Shown here: positions 1 through 15,000 of the stretch, piece by piece
Position numbering within the stretch: position 1 is the first letter of the stretch
How the letters are laid out: each line of letters opens with the position of its first letter
From: Zoroaster sp. YZ-2022
Lineage: Eukaryota > Echinodermata > Asteroidea > Forcipulatida > Zoroasteridae
NCBI GenBank assembly: GCA_029582265.1
Contig: JAQQFT010000045.1
Coordinates: 1 to 64,000, forward strand
Direction: 5' to 3'
Length of the DNA: 64,000 bases
Made by a program: the position numbers and the translations under genes
Notes under the pieces: generated by a model
What the model was told of the DNA's origin: nothing
What the model saw: the letters and a program-made list of their open reading frames with translations, nothing else
Databases searched by the model: none

Positions 1-920
1 AATTTGGATAATTATTTCGTACCTTAAACGGCCTCCATGGACATTAGCCCTCTGTAAAATACGGTCAACTTGCATGCGGTTTCACCGCAAACAATACAGA
101 ACTATACAGTGTTACAAAAAAAAACATTTTCTATGGGTTGGGAATAACTTTTAAAGTTTTCAAGGAGGCCGATAATTTTATATCTAAATTAAAGCTTAGG
201 TTCTCCTTTCAGAAAAACACCATACTTTTGAATTTGGATAATTATTTCGTACCTTAAACGGCCTCCATGGACATAGCCCTCTGTAAAATACGGTCAACTT
301 GCATGCGGTTTCACTGCAAACAATACAGAACTATACAGTGTTACAAAAAAACATTTCTATGGGTTGGGAATAACTTTTAAAGTTTTTAAGGGAGGCCGAT
401 AATTTTATATCTAAATTAAAGCTTAGGTTCTCCTTTCAGAAAAACACCATACTTTTGAATTTGGATAATTATTTCGTACCTTAAACGGCCTCCATGGACT
501 CATAGCCCTCTGTAAAATACGGTCAACTTGCATGCGGTTTCACTGCAAACAATACAGAACTATACAGTGTTACAAAAAAAAACTGTTCTAGGGTTGGGAA
601 TAACTTTTAAAGTTTTTAAGGGAGGCCGATAATTTTATATCTAAATTAAAGCTTAGGTTCTCCCGTTTTCAGAAAAACACCATACTTTTGAATTTGGATA
701 ATTATTTCGTACCTTAAACGGCCTCCATGGACACTTAGCCCTCTGTAAAATACGGTCAACTTGCATGCGGTTTCACCGCAAACAATACAGCACTATACAG
801 TCTTACAAAAAACATTTCTATGGTTGGGAATAACTTTTAAAGTTTTCAAAGGGAGGCCGATAATTTTATATCTAAATTAAAGCTTAGGTTCTCCCCTTTC
901 AGAAAAACACCATACTTTTG

Positions 921-1152
921 AATTTGGATAATTATTTCGTACCTTAAACGGCCTCCATGGACACTTAGCCCTCTGTAAAATACGGTCAACTTGCATGCGG
1001 TTTCACCGCAAACAATACAGCACTATACAGTGTTACAAAAAAAAACTTTTCTATGGTTGGGAATAACTTTTAAAGTTTTCAAGGGAGGCCGATAATTTTA
1101 TATCTAAATTAAAGCTTAGGTTCTCCCCTTTCAGAAAAACACCATACTTTTG
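921..1152 (+). repeat. Representative left-array monomer with three dyad motifs
   Basis: A 232-bp unit used as a reference copy. It holds three short inverted repeats found across the array. TGCGGT-TTC-ACCGCA (996-1010) is a 6-bp stem with a 3-base loop. CACT-ATAC-AGTG (1021-1032) has both arms intact here, unlike most left-array copies. AACTTT-T-AAAGTT (1065-1077) has 6-bp arms around one base. Palindromic hexamers CCATGG, GCATGC and AAGCTT occur once each per unit. No protein-coding capacity is inferred. Confidence 0.9.
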
Positions 1153-4100
1153 AATTTGGATAATTATTTCGTACCTTAAACGGCCTCCATGGACACATAG
1201 CCCTCTGTAAAATACGGTCAACTTGCATGCGGTTTCACCGCAAACAATACAGCACTATACAGTCTTACGGAAAAAAAACATTTCTATGGTTGGGAATAAC
1301 TTTTAAAGTTTTCAAGGAAGGCCGATAATTTTATATCTAAATTAAAGCTTAGGTTCTACCCTTTCACTAAAACACAATACTTTTGAATTTGGATAATTAT
1401 TTCGTACCTTAAACGGCCTCCATGGACACATAGCCCTCTGTAAAATACGGTCAACTTGCATGCGGTTTCACTGCAAACAATACAGAACTATACAGTGTTA
1501 CAAAAAAAACTTTTCTAGGGTTGGGAATAACTTTTAAAGTTTTTAAGGGAGGCCGATAATTTTATATCTAAATTAAAGCTTAGGTTCTCGCCTTTCAGAA
1601 AAACACCATACTTTTGAATTTGGATAATTATTTCGTACCTTAAACGGCCTCCATGGACACTTAGCCCTCTGTAAAATACGGTCAACTTGCATGCGGTTTC
1701 ACTGCAAACAATACAGAACTATACAGTGTTACAAAAAAAACTTTTCTAGGGTTGGGAATAACTTTTAAAGTTTTTAAGGAAGGCCGATAATTTTATATCT
1801 AAATTAAAGCTTAGGTTCTCCCCTTTCAGAAAAACACCATACTTTTGAATTTGGATAATTATTTCGTACCTTAAACGGCCTCCATGGACACTTAGCCCTC
1901 TGTAAAATACGGTCAACTTGCATGCGGTTTCACTGCAAACAATACAGAACTATACAGTGTTACAAAAAAACTTTTCTAGGGTTGGGAATAACTTTTAAAG
2001 TTTTTAAGGGAGGCCGATAATTTTATATCTAAATTAAAGCTTAGGTTATCTATCGCCTTTCAGAAAAACACCATACTTTTGAATTTGGATAATTATTTCG
2101 TACCTTAAACGGCCTCCATGGACGCCAGCCCTCTGTAAAATACGGTCAACTTGCATGCGGTTTCACCGCAAACAATACAGCACTATACAGTGTTACAAAA
2201 AAACTTTTCTAGGGTTGGGAATAACTTTTAAAGTTTTCAAGGGAGGCCGATAATTTTATATCTAAATTAAAGCTTAGGTTCTCCCCTTTCAGAAAAACAC
2301 CATACTTTTGAATTTGGATAATTATTTCGTACTTTAAACGGCCTCCATGGACTATTAGCCCTCTGTAAAATACCGTCAACTTGCATGCGGTTTCACCGCA
2401 AACAATACAGCACTATACAGTCTTACAAAAAAAAACATTTCTATGGTTGGGAATAACTTTTAAAGTTTTCAAGGCAGGCCGATAATTTTATATCTAAATT
2501 AAAGCTTAGGTTCTCCCCTTTCAGAAAAACACCATACTTTTGAATTTGGATAATTATTTCGTACCTTAAACGGCCTCCATGGACACTTAGCCCTCTGTAA
2601 AATACGGTCAACTTGCATGCGGTTTCACTGCAAACAATACAGAACTATACAGTGTTACAAAAAAACTTTTCTAGGGTTGGGAATAACTTTTAAAGTTTTT
2701 AAGGGAGGCCGATAATTTTATATCTAAATTAAAGCTTAGGTTCTCCCCTTTCAGAAAAACACCATACTTTTGAATTTGGATAATTATTTCGTACCTTAAA
2801 CGGCCTCCATGGACACTTAGCCCTCTGTAAAATACGGTCAACTTGCATGCGGTTTCACCGCAACAATACAGCACTATACAGTCTTACAAAAAAAAAACAT
2901 TTCTATGGTTGGGAATAACTTTTAAAGTTTTCAAGGGAGGCCGATAATTTTATATCTAAATTAAAGCTTAGGTTCTCCCCTTTCAGAAAAACACCATACT
3001 TTTGAATTTGGATAATTATTTCGTACTTTAAACGGCCTCCATGGACACTTAGCCCTCTGTAAAATACGGTCAACTTGCATGCGGTTTCACTGCAAACAAT
3101 ACAGAACTATACAGTGTTACAAAAAAAACTTTTCTAGGGTTGGGAATAACTTTTAAAGTGTTTAAGGAAGGCCGATAATTTTATATCTAAATTAAAGCTT
3201 AGGTTCTCCCCTTTCAGAAAAACACCATACTTTTGAATTTGGATAATTATTTCGTACCTTAAACGGCCTCCATGGACACTTAGCCCTCTGTAAAATACGG
3301 TCAACTTGCATGCGGTTTCACTGCAAACAATACCGAACTATACAGTGTTACAAAAAAAACTTTTCTAGGGTTGGGAATAACTTTTAAAGTTTTTAAGGGA
3401 GGCCGATAATTTTATATCTAAATTAAAGCTTAGGTTCTCCCCTTTCAGAAAAACACCATACTTTTGAATTTGGATAATTATTTCGTACCTTAAACGGCCT
3501 CCATGGACACTTAGCCCTCTGTAAAATACGGTCAACTTGCATGCGGTTTCACCGCAAACAATACAGCACTATACAGTCTTACGGGAAAAAAACATTTCTA
3601 TGGTTGGGAATAACTTTTAAAGTTTTCAAGGGAGGCCGATAATTTTATATCTAAATTAAAGCTTAGGTTCTCCCCTTTCAGACAAACACCATACTTTTGA
3701 ATTTGGATAATTATTTCGTACCTTAAACGGCCTCCATGGACACATAGCCCTCTGTAAAATACGGTCAACTTGCATGCGGTTTCACTGCAAACAATACAGA
3801 ACTATACAGTGTTACAAAAAAAACTTTTCTAGGGTTGGGAATAACTTTTAAAGTTTTTAAGGGAGGCCGATAATTTTATATCTAAATTAAAGCTTAGGTT
3901 CTCCCCTTTCAGAAAAACACCATACTTTTGAATTTGGATAATTATTTCGTACCTTAAACGGCCTCCATGGACACATAGCCCACTGTAAAATACGGTCAAC
4001 TTGCATGCGGTTTCACAGCAAACAATACGAAACTATACAGTGTTACAAAAAAACTTTTCTATGGGTGGGAATAACTTTTAAAGTTTTTAAGGGAGGCCGA

Positions 4101-7100
4101 TAATTTTATATCTAAATTAAAGCTTAGGTTCTCCTTTCAGAAAAACACCATACTTTTGAATTTGGATAATTATTTCGTACCTTAAACGGCCTCCATGGAC
4201 ACATAGCCCTCTGTAAAATACGGTCAACTTGCATGCGGTTTCACCGCAAACTATACAGTGTTACAAAAAAAAACATTTCTATGGTTGGGAATAACTTTTA
4301 AAGTTTTCAAGGGAGGGCGAGAATTTTATATCTAAATTAAAGCTTAGGTTCTCCCCTTTCAGAAAAACACAATACTTTTGAATTTGGATAATTATTTCGT
4401 ACCTTAAACGGCCTCCATGGACACATAGCCCTCTGTAAAATACGGTCAACTTGCATACGGTTTCACTGCAAACAATACAGAACTATACAGTGTAACAAAA
4501 AAAACTATTCTAGGGTTGTGAATAAATTTTAAAGTTTTTAAGGAGGCCGATAATTTTATATCTAAATTTAAAGCTGAGGTTCTCCCCTTTCAGAAAAACA
4601 CCATACTTTTGAATTTGGATAATTATTTCGTACCTTAAACGGCCTCCATGGACACTTAGCCCTCTGTAAAATACGGTCAACTTGCATGCGGTTTCACTGC
4701 AAACAATACAGAACTATACAGTGTTACAAAAAAAAAATTTCTAGGGTTGGGAATAACTTTTAAAGTTTTTAAGGGAGGCCGATAATTTTATATCTAAATT
4801 AAAGCTTAGGTTCTACCCTTTCAGAAAAACACCATACTTTTGAATTTGGATAATTATTTCGTACCTTAAACGGCCTCCATGGACACTTAGCCCTCTGTAA
4901 AATACGGTCAACTTGCATGCGGTTCACCGCAAACAATACAGAACTATACAGTGTTACAAAAAAAACTTTTCTAGGGTTGGGAATAACTTTTAAATTTTTA
5001 AGGGAAGCCGATAATTTTATATCTAAATTAAAGCTTAGGTTCTCGCCTTTCAGAAAAACACCATACTTTTGAATTTGGATAATTATTTCGTACCTTAAAC
5101 GGCCTCCATGGACAGTTAGCCCTCTGTAAAATACGGTCAACTTGCATGCGGTTTCACTGCAAACAATACAGAACTATACAGTGTTACAAAAAAAAAATTA
5201 TAGGGTTGGGAATAACTTTTAAAGTTTTTAAGGGAGGCCGATAATTTTATATCTAAATTAAAGCTTAGGTTCTCCCCTTTCAGAAAAACACCATACTTTT
5301 GAATTTGGATAATTATTTCGTACCTTAAACGGCCTCCATGGACACTTAGCCCTCTGTAAAATACGGTCAACTTGCATGCGGTTTCACCGCAACAATACAG
5401 CACTATACAGTCTTACAAAAAAAAAAACATTTCTATGGTTGGGAATAACTTTTAAAGTTTTCAAGGGAGGCCGATAATTTTATATCTAAATTAAAGCTTA
5501 GGTTCTCCCCTTTCAGAAAAACACCATACTTTTGAATTTGGATAATTATTTCGTACCTTAAACGGCCTCCATGGACACTTAGCCCTCTGTAAAATACCGT
5601 CAACTTGCATGCGGTTTCACTGCAAACAATACAGAACTATACAGTGTTACAAAAAAAACTTTTCTAGGGTTGGGAATAACTTTAAAGTTTTTAAGGGAGG
5701 CCGATAATTTTATATCTAAATTAAAGCTTAGGTTCTCCCCTTTCAGAAAAACACCATACTTTTGAATTTGGATAATTATTTCGTACCTTAAACGGCCTCC
5801 ATGGACACTTAGCCCTCTGTAAAATACGGTCAACTTGCATGCGGTTTCACCGCAAACAATACAGCACTATACAGTCTTACGGAAAAAAAACATTTCTATG
5901 GTTGGGAATAACTTTTAAAGTTTTCAAGGGAGGCCGATAATTTTATATCTAAATTAAAGCTTAGGTTCTCCCCTTTCAGAAAAACACCATACTTTTGAAT
6001 TTGGATAATTATTTCGTACCTTAAACGGCCTCCATGGACACTTAGCCCTCTGTAAAATACGGTCAACTTGCATGCGGTTTCACTGCAAACAATACAGAAC
6101 TATACAGTGTTACAAAAAAAACTTTTCTAGGGTTGGGAATAACTTTTAAAGTTTTTAAGGAAGGCCGATAATTTTATATCTAAATTAAAGCTTAGGTTCT
6201 CCCCTTTCAGAAAAACACCATACTTTTGAATTTGGATAATTATTTCGTACCTTAAACGGCCTCCATGGACACTTAGCCCTCTGTAAAATACGGTCAACTT
6301 GCATGCGGTTTCACTGCAAACAATACAGAACTATACAGTCTTACAAAAAAAACTTTTCTAGGGTTGGGAATAACTTTTAAAGTTTTTAAGGGAGGCCGAT
6401 AATTTTATATCTAAATTAAAGCTTAGGTTCTCCCCTTTCAGAAAAACACCATACTTTTGAATTTGGATAATTATTTCGTACCTTAAACGGCCTCCATGGA
6501 CACTTAGCCCTCTGTAAAATACGGTCAACTTGCATGCGGTTTCACCGCAAACAATACCGAACTATACAGTCTTACGAAAAATACATTTCTAGGGTTGGGA
6601 ATAACTTTTAAAGTTTTCAAGGGAGGCCGATAATTTTATATCTAAATTAAAGCTTAGGTTCTCCCCTTTCAGAAAAACACCAAACTTTTGTATTTGGATA
6701 ATTATTTCGTACCATAAAAGTCCTCCATGGACAAAAAGACCTCTGTAAAATACGGTCAACTTGCATGCGGTTTCACTGCAAACAATACAGAACTATACAG
6801 TCTTACGAAAAAAACATTTCTAGGTTGGGAATAACTTTTAAAGTTTTCAAGGGAGGCCGATAATTTTATATCTAAATTAAAGCTTAGGTTCTCCCCTTTC
6901 AGAAAAACACCATACTTTTGAATTTGGATAATTATTTCGTACCTTAAACGGCCTCCATGGACACTTAGCCCTCTGTAAAATACGGTCAACTTGCATGCGG
7001 TTTCACTGCAAACAATACAGAACTATACAGTGTTACAAAAAAAACTTTCTAGGGTTGGGAATAACTTTTAAAGTTTTTAAGGGAGGCCGATAATTTTATA

Positions 7101-7740
7101 TCTAAATTAAAGCTTAGGTTCTCCCCTTTCAGAAAAACACCATACTTTTGAATTTGGATAATTATTTCGTACCTTAAACGGCCTCCATGGACACTAGCCC
7201 TCTGTAAAATACGGTCAACTTGCATGCGGTTTCACTGCAAACAATACAGAACTATACAGTGTTACAAAAAAAACTTTTCTAGGGTTGGGAATAACTTTTA
7301 AAGTTTTCAAGGACGCCGATAATTTTATATCTAAATTAAAGCTTAGGTTCTCCCCTTTCAGAAAAACACCATACTTTTGAATTTGGATAATTATTTCGTA
7401 CCTTAAACGGCCTCCATGGACACTTAGCCCTCTGTAAAATACGGTCAACTTGCATGCGGTTTCACTGCAAACAATACAGAACTATACAGTGTTACAAAAA
7501 AAAAATTCTAGGGTTGGGAATAACTTTTAAAGTTTTTAAGGGAGGCCGATAATTTTATATCTAAATTAAAGCTTAGGTTCTCCCCTTTCAGAAAAACACC
7601 ATACTTTTGAATTTGGATAATTATTTCGTACCTTAAACGGCCTCCATGGACACTTAGCCCTCTGTAAAATACGGTCAACTTGCATGCGGTTTCACTGCAA
7701 ACAATACAGAACTATACAGTGTTACAAAAAAACTTTTCTA

Positions 7741-7790
7741 GGGTTGGGAATAACTTTTAAAGCCGATAATTTTATATCTAAATTAAAGCT
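7741..7790 (+). repeat. Shortened monomer, internal deletion of about 13 bp
   Basis: The usual stretch between TTTTAAAG and GCCGATAATT (about TTTTTAAGGGAGG) is missing at 7762/7763, so TAAAG runs straight into CCGATAATT. The rest of the monomer is normal. A similar but different loss (TTTTAAAGGCCGATAATT) is near 15798. Confidence 0.8.
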
Positions 7791-10700
7791 TAGGTTCTCC
7801 CCTTTCAGAAAAACACCATACTTTTGAATTTGGATAATTATTTCGTACCTTAAACGGCCTCCATGGACACTTAGCCCTCTGTAAAATACGGTCAACTTGC
7901 ATGCGGTTTCACCGCAACAATACAGCACTATACAGTCTTACAAAAAAAAACATTTCTATGGTTGGGAATAACTTTTAAAGTTTTCAAGGGAGGCCGATAA
8001 TTTTATATCTAAATTAAAGCTTAGGTTCTCCCCTTTCAGAAAAACACCATACTTTTGAATTTGGATAATTATTTCGTACCTTAAACGGCCTCCATGGACA
8101 CTTAGCCCTCTGTAAAATACGGTCAACTTGCATGCGGTTTCACTGCAAACAATACAGAACTATACAGTGTTACAAAAAAAACTTTTCTAGGGTTGGGAAT
8201 AACTTTTAAAGTTTTTAAGGGAGGCCGATAATTTTATATCTAAATTAAAGCTTAGGTTCTCCCCTTTCAGAAAAACACCATACTTTTGAATTTGGATAAT
8301 TATTTCGTACCTTAAACGGCCTCCATGGACACTTAGCCCTCTGTAAAATACGGTCAACTTGCATGCGGTTTCACCGCAACAATACAGCACTATACAGTCT
8401 TACAAAAAAAAACATTTCTATGGTTGGGAATAACTTTTAAAGTTTTCAAGGGAGGCCGATAATTTTATATCTAAATTAAAGCTTAGGTTCTCCCCTTTCA
8501 GAAAAACACCATACTTTTGAATTTGGATAATTATTTCGTACCTTAAACGGCCTCCATGGACACTTAGCCCTCTGTAAAATACGGTCAACTTGCATGCGGT
8601 TTCACCGCAAACAATACAGAACTATACAGTCTTACGAAAAAAACATTTCTAGGGTTGGGAATAACTTTTAAAGTTTTCAAGTGAGGCCGATAATTTTATA
8701 TCTAAATTAAAGCTTAGGTTCTCCCCTTTCAGAAAAACACCATACTTTTGAATTTGGATAATTATTTCGTACCTTAAACGGCCTCCATGGACACTTAGCC
8801 CTCTGTAAAATTCGGTCAACTTGCATGCGGTTTCACTGCAAACAATACAGAACTATACAGTGTTACAAAAAACACTTTTTATGGGTTGGGAATAACTTTT
8901 AAAGTTTTTAAGGGAGGCCGATAATTTTATATCTAAATTAAAGCTTAGGTTCTCCCCTTTCAGAAAAACACCATACTTTTGAATTTGGATAATTATTTCG
9001 TACCTTAAACGGCCTCCATGGACACTTAGCCCTCTGTAAAATACGGTCAACTTGCATGCGGTTTCACTGCAAACAATACAGAACTATACAGTGTTACAAA
9101 AAAAAACTTTTCTAGGGTTGGGAATAACTTTTAAAGTTTTTAAGGGAGGCCGATAATTTTATATCTAAATTAAAGCTTAGGTTCTCCCCTTTCAGAAAAA
9201 CACCATACTTTTGAATTTGGATAATTATTTCGTACCTTAAACGGCCTCCATGGACACTTAGCCCTCTGTAAAATACGGTCAACTTGCATGCGGTTTCACC
9301 GCAAACAATACAGCACTATACAGTCTTACGAAAAAAACATTTCTATGGTTGGGAATAACTTTTAAAGTTTTCAAGGGAGGCCGATAATTTTATATCTAAA
9401 TTAAAGCTTAGGTTCTCCCCTTTCAGAAAAACACCATACTTTTGAATTTGGATAATTATTTCGTACCTTAAACGGCCTCCATGGACACTTAGGCCTCTGT
9501 AAAATACGGTCAACTTGCATGCGGTTTCACTGCAAACAATACAGAACTATACAGTGTTACAAAACAAACTTTTCTAGGATTGGGAATAACTTTTAAAGTT
9601 TTTAAGGGAGGCCGATAATTTTATATCTAAATTAAAGCTTAGGTTCTCCCCTTTCAGAAAAACACCATACTTTTGAATTTGGATAATTATTTCGTACCTT
9701 AAACGGCCTCCATGGACATAGCCCTCTGTAAAATACGGTCAACTTGCATGCGGTTTCACCGCAAACAATACAGCACTATACAGTCTTACAAAAAAAAAAC
9801 TTTCTATGGTTGGGAATAACTTTTAAAGTTTTCAAGGGAGGCCGATAATTTTATATCTAAATTAAAGCTTAGGTTCTCCCCTTTCAGAAAAACACCATAC
9901 TTTTGAATTTGGATAATTATTTCGTACCTTAAACGGCCTCCATGGACACTTAGCCCTCTGTAAAATACGGTCAACTTGCATGCGGTTTCACTGCAAACAA
10001 TACAGAACTATACAGTGTTACAAAAAAAACTTTTCTAGGGTTGGGAATAACTTTTAAAGTTTTTAAGGAGGCCGATAATTTTATATCTAAATTAAAGCTT
10101 AGGTTCTCCCCTTTCAGAAAAACACCATACTTTTGAATTTGGATAATTATTTCGTACCTTAAACGGCCTCCATGGACACTATCCCTCTGTAAAATACGGT
10201 CAACTTGCTTGCGGTTTCACCGCAAACACTAACACTATACAGTCTTACTAAAAAACATTTCTATGGTTGGGAATAACTTTTAAAATTTTCAAAGGGAGGC
10301 CGATAATTTTATATCTAAATTAAAGCTTAGGTTCTCCCCTTTCAGAAAAACACCATACTTTTGAATTTGGATAATTATTTCGTACCTTAAACGGCCTCCA
10401 TGGACACTTAGCCCTCTGTAAAATACGGTCAACTTGCATGCGGTTTCACTGCAAACAATACAGAACTATACAGTGTTACAAAAAAACTTTTCTAGGGTTG
10501 GGAATAACTTTTAAAGTTTTCAAGGAAGGCCGATAATTTTATATCTAAATTAAAGCTTAGGTTCTCCCCTTTCAGAAAAACACCATACTTTTGAATTTGG
10601 ATAATTATTTCGTACCTTAAACGGCCTCCATGGACACTTAGCCCTCTGTAAAATACGGTCAACTTGCATGCGGTTTCACTGCAAACAATACAGAACTATA

Positions 10701-12000
10701 CAGTGTTACAAAAAAAAACATTTCTAGGGTTGGGAATAACTTTTAAAGTTTCTAAGGGAGGCCGATAATTTTATATCTAAATTAAAGCTTAGGTTCTCCC
10801 CTTTCAGAAAAACACCATACTTTTGAATTTGGATAATTATTTCGTACCTTAAACGGCCTCCATGGACACTTAGCCCTCTGTAAAATACGGTCAACTTGCA
10901 TGCGGTTTCACCGCAAACAATACAGCACTATACAGTGTTACAAAAAAAACTTTTCTAGGGTTGGGAATAACTTTTAAAGTTTTCAAGGAAGGCCGATAAT
11001 TTTATATCTAAATTAAAGCTTAGGTTCTCCCCTTTCAGAAAAACACCATACTTTTGAATTTGGATAATTATTTCGTACCTTAAACGGCCTCCATGGACAC
11101 TTAGCCCTCTGTAAAATACGGTCAACTTGCATGCGGATAGTTCTGCAAACAATACAGAACTATACAGTGTTACAAAAAAAACTTTTCTAGGGTTGGGAAT
11201 AACTTTTAAAGTTTTTAAGGGAGGCCGATAATTTTATATCTAAATTAAAGCTTAGGTTCTCCCCTTTCAGAAAAACACCATACTTTTGAATTTGGATAAT
11301 TATTTCGTACCTTAAACGGCCTCCATGGACACTTAGCCCTCTGTAAAATACGGTCAACTTGCATGCGGTTTCACTGCAAACAATACCGAACTATACAGTG
11401 TTACAAAAAAAACTTTTCTAGGGTTGGGAATAACTTTTAAAGTTTTTAAGGGAGGCCGATAATTTTATATCTAAATTAAAGCTTAGGTTCTCCCCTTTCA
11501 GAAAAACACCATACTTTTGAATTTGGATAATTATTTCGTACCTTAAACGGCCTCCATGGACACTTAGCCCTCTGTAAAATACGGTCAACTTGCATGCGGT
11601 TTCACCGCAACAATACAGCACTATACAGTCTTACAAAAAAAAAAACATTTCTATGGTTGGGAATAACTTTTAAAGTTTTCAAGGGAGGCCGATAATTTTA
11701 TATCTAAATTAAAGCTTAGGTTCTCCCCTTTCAGAAAAACACCATACTTTTGAATTTGGATAATTATTTCGTACCTTAAACGGCCTCCATGGACACTTAG
11801 CCCTCTGTAAAATACGGTCAACTTGCATGCGGTTTCACTGCAAACAATACAGAACTATACAGTGTTACAAAAAAAACTTTTCTAGGGTTGGGAATAACTT
11901 TTAAAGTTTTTAAGGAAGGCCGATAATTTTATATCTAAATTAAAGCTTAGGTTCTCCCCTTTCAGAAAAACACCATACTTTTGAATTTGGATAATTATTT

Positions 12001-12050
12001 CGTACCTTAAACGGCCTCCATGTGTAAAATACGGTCAACTTGCATGCGGT
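12001..12050 (+). repeat. Shortened monomer, 14-bp deletion after CCATG
   Basis: CCTCCATG joins directly to TGTAAAATACGG near 12022; the usual GACACTTAGCCCTC is absent. TG at the junction could be microhomology. A related 9-bp loss (CCATGG joined to CCTCTG) is at 15456/15457. Confidence 0.8.
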
Positions 12051-15000
12051 TTCACTGCAAACAATACAGAACTATACAGTGTTACAAAAAACTTTTCTAG
12101 GGTTGGGAATAACTTTTAAAGTTTTTAAGGGAGGCCGATAATTTTATATCTAAATTAAAGCTTAGGTTCTCCCCTTTCAGAAAAACACCATACTTTTGAA
12201 TTTGGATAATTATTTCGTACCTTAAACGGCCTCCATGGACACTTAGCCCTCTGTAAAATACTTGCATGCGGTTTCACTGCAAACAATACAGAACTATACA
12301 GTGTTACAAAAAAAAAAATTCTAGGGTTGGGAATAACTTTTAAAGTTTTCAAGGAAGGCCGATAATTTTATATCTAAATTAAAGCTTAGGTTCTCCCCTT
12401 TCAGAAAAACACCATACTTTTGAATTTGGATAATTATTTCGTACCTTTAACGGCCTCCATGGACACATAGCCCTCTGTAAAATACGGTCAACTTGCATGC
12501 GGTTTCACTGCAAACAATACAGAACTATACAGTGTTACAAAAAAAAACTTTCTAGGGTTGGGAATAACTTTTAAAGTTTTTAAGGGAGGCCGATAATTTT
12601 ATATCTAAATTAAAGCTTAGGTTCTCCCCTTTCAGAAAAACACCATACTTTTGAATTTGGATAATTATTTCGTACCTTAAACGGCCTCCATGGACACTTA
12701 GCCCTCTGTAAAATACGGTCAACTTGCATGCGGTTTCACCGCAACAATACAGCACTATACAGTCTTACAAAAAAAACATTTCTATGGTTGGGAATAACTT
12801 TTAAAGTTTTCAAGGGAGGCCGATAATTTTATATCTAAATTAAAGCTTAGGTTCTCCTTTCAGAAAAACACCATACTTTTGAATTTGGATAATTATTTCG
12901 TACCTTAAACGGCCTCCATGGACACATAGCCCTCTGTAAAATACGGTCAACTTGCATGCGGTTTCACTGCAAACAATACAGAACTATACAGTGTTACAAA
13001 AAAAACATTTCTATGGTTGGGAATAACTTTTAAAGTTTTTAAGGGAGGCCGATAATTTTATATCTAAATTAAAGCTTAGGTTCTCCCCTTTCAGAAAAAC
13101 ACCATACTTTTGAATTTGGATAATTATTTCGTACCTTAAACGGCCTCCATGGACACTTAGCCCTCTGTAAAATACGGTCAACTTGCATGCGGTTTCACCG
13201 CAAACAATAAGCCACTCTTCAGTCTTACAAAAAAAATACATTTCTATGGTTGGGAATAACTTTTAAAGTTTTCAAGGAGGCCCGATAATTTTATATCTAA
13301 ATTAAAGCTTAGGTTCTCCCTTTCAGAAAAACACCAAACTTTTGAATTTGGATAATTATTTCGAACCATAAACGGCCTCCATGTACAAAAATACCTCTGT
13401 AAAATACGGTCAACTTGCATGCGGTTTCACTGCAAACAATACAGAACTATACAGTGTTACAAAAAAACTTTTCTAGGGTTGGGAATAACTTATAAAGTTT
13501 TTAAGGGAGGCCGATAATTTTATATCTAAATTAAAGCTTAGGTTCTCCCCTTTCAGAAAAACACCATACTTTTGAATTTGGATAATTATTTCGTACCTTA
13601 AACGGCCTCCATGGACACTTAGCCCTCTGTAAAAACGGTCAACTTGCATGCGGTTTCACTGCAAACAATACAGAACTATACAGTGTTACAAAAAAACTTT
13701 TCTAGGGTTGGGAATAACTTTTAAAGTTTTTAAGGGAGGCCGATAATTTTATATCTAAATTAAAGCTTAGGTTCTCCCCTTTCAGAAAAACACCATACTT
13801 TTGAATTTGGATAATTATTTCGTACCTTAAACGGCCTCCATGGACACTTAGCCCTCTGTAAAATACGGTCAACTTGCATGCGGTTTCACCGCAACAATAC
13901 AGCACTATACAGTCTTACAAAAAAAAAACATTTCTATGGTTGGGAATAACTTTTAAAGTTTTTAAGGGAGGCCGATAATTTTATATCTAAATTAAAGCTT
14001 AGGTTCTCCCCTTTCAGAAAAACACCATACTTTTGAATTTGGATAATTATTTCGTACCTTAAACGGCCTCCATGGACACAGCCCTCTGTAAAATACGGTC
14101 AACTTGCATGCGGTTTCACCGCAAACAATACAGAACTATACAGTCTTACGAAAAAAACATTTCTATGGTTGGGAATAACTTTTAAAGTTTTCAAGGGAGG
14201 CCGATAATTTTATATCTAAATTAAAGCTTAGGTTCTCCCCTTTCAGACAAACACCATACTTTTGAATTTGGATAATTATTTCGTACCTTAAACGGCCTCC
14301 ATGGACACTTAGCCCTCTGTAAAATACGGTCAACTTGCATGCGGTTTCACTGCAAACAATACAGAACTATACAGTGTTACAAACAAAACTTTTCTAGGGT
14401 TGGGAATAACTTTTAAAGTTTTAAGGGAGGCCGATAATTTTATATCTAAATTAAAGCTTAGGTTCTCCCCTTTCAGAAAAACACCATACTTTTGAATTTG
14501 GATAATTATTTCGTACCTTAAACGGCCTCCATGGACACTTAGCCCTCTGTAAAATACGGTCAACTTGCATGCGGTTTCACCGCAAACAATACAGCACTAT
14601 ACAGTCTTACAAAAAAACATTTCTATGGTTGGGAATAACTTTTAAAGTTTTCAAGGGAGGCCGATAATTTTATATCTAAATTAAAGCTTAGGTTCTCCCC
14701 TTTCAGAAAAACACCATACTTTTGAATTTGGATAATTATTTCGTACCTTAAACGGCCTCCATGGAAATTTAGCCCTCTGTAAAATAAGGTCAACTTGCAT
14801 GCGGTTTCACCGCAAACAATACAGAACTATACAGTGTTACAAAAAAAAACTTTTCTAGGGTTGGGAATAACTTTTAAAGTTTTAAGGAAGGCCGATAATT
14901 TTATATCTAAATTAAAGCTTAGGTTCTCCCCTTTCAGAAAAACACCATACTTTTGAATTTGGATAATTATTTCGTACCTTAAACGGCCTCCATGGACACT

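Noticed and set aside
936..954. CENP-B box-like motif (TTCG...A..CGG in TTTCGTACCTTAAACGGCC)
   Set aside because: Spacing between TTCG and A..CGG is 6 instead of 4 and the final G is missing, so it does not fit the known box. Tests for centromere function would need CENP-A ChIP data.
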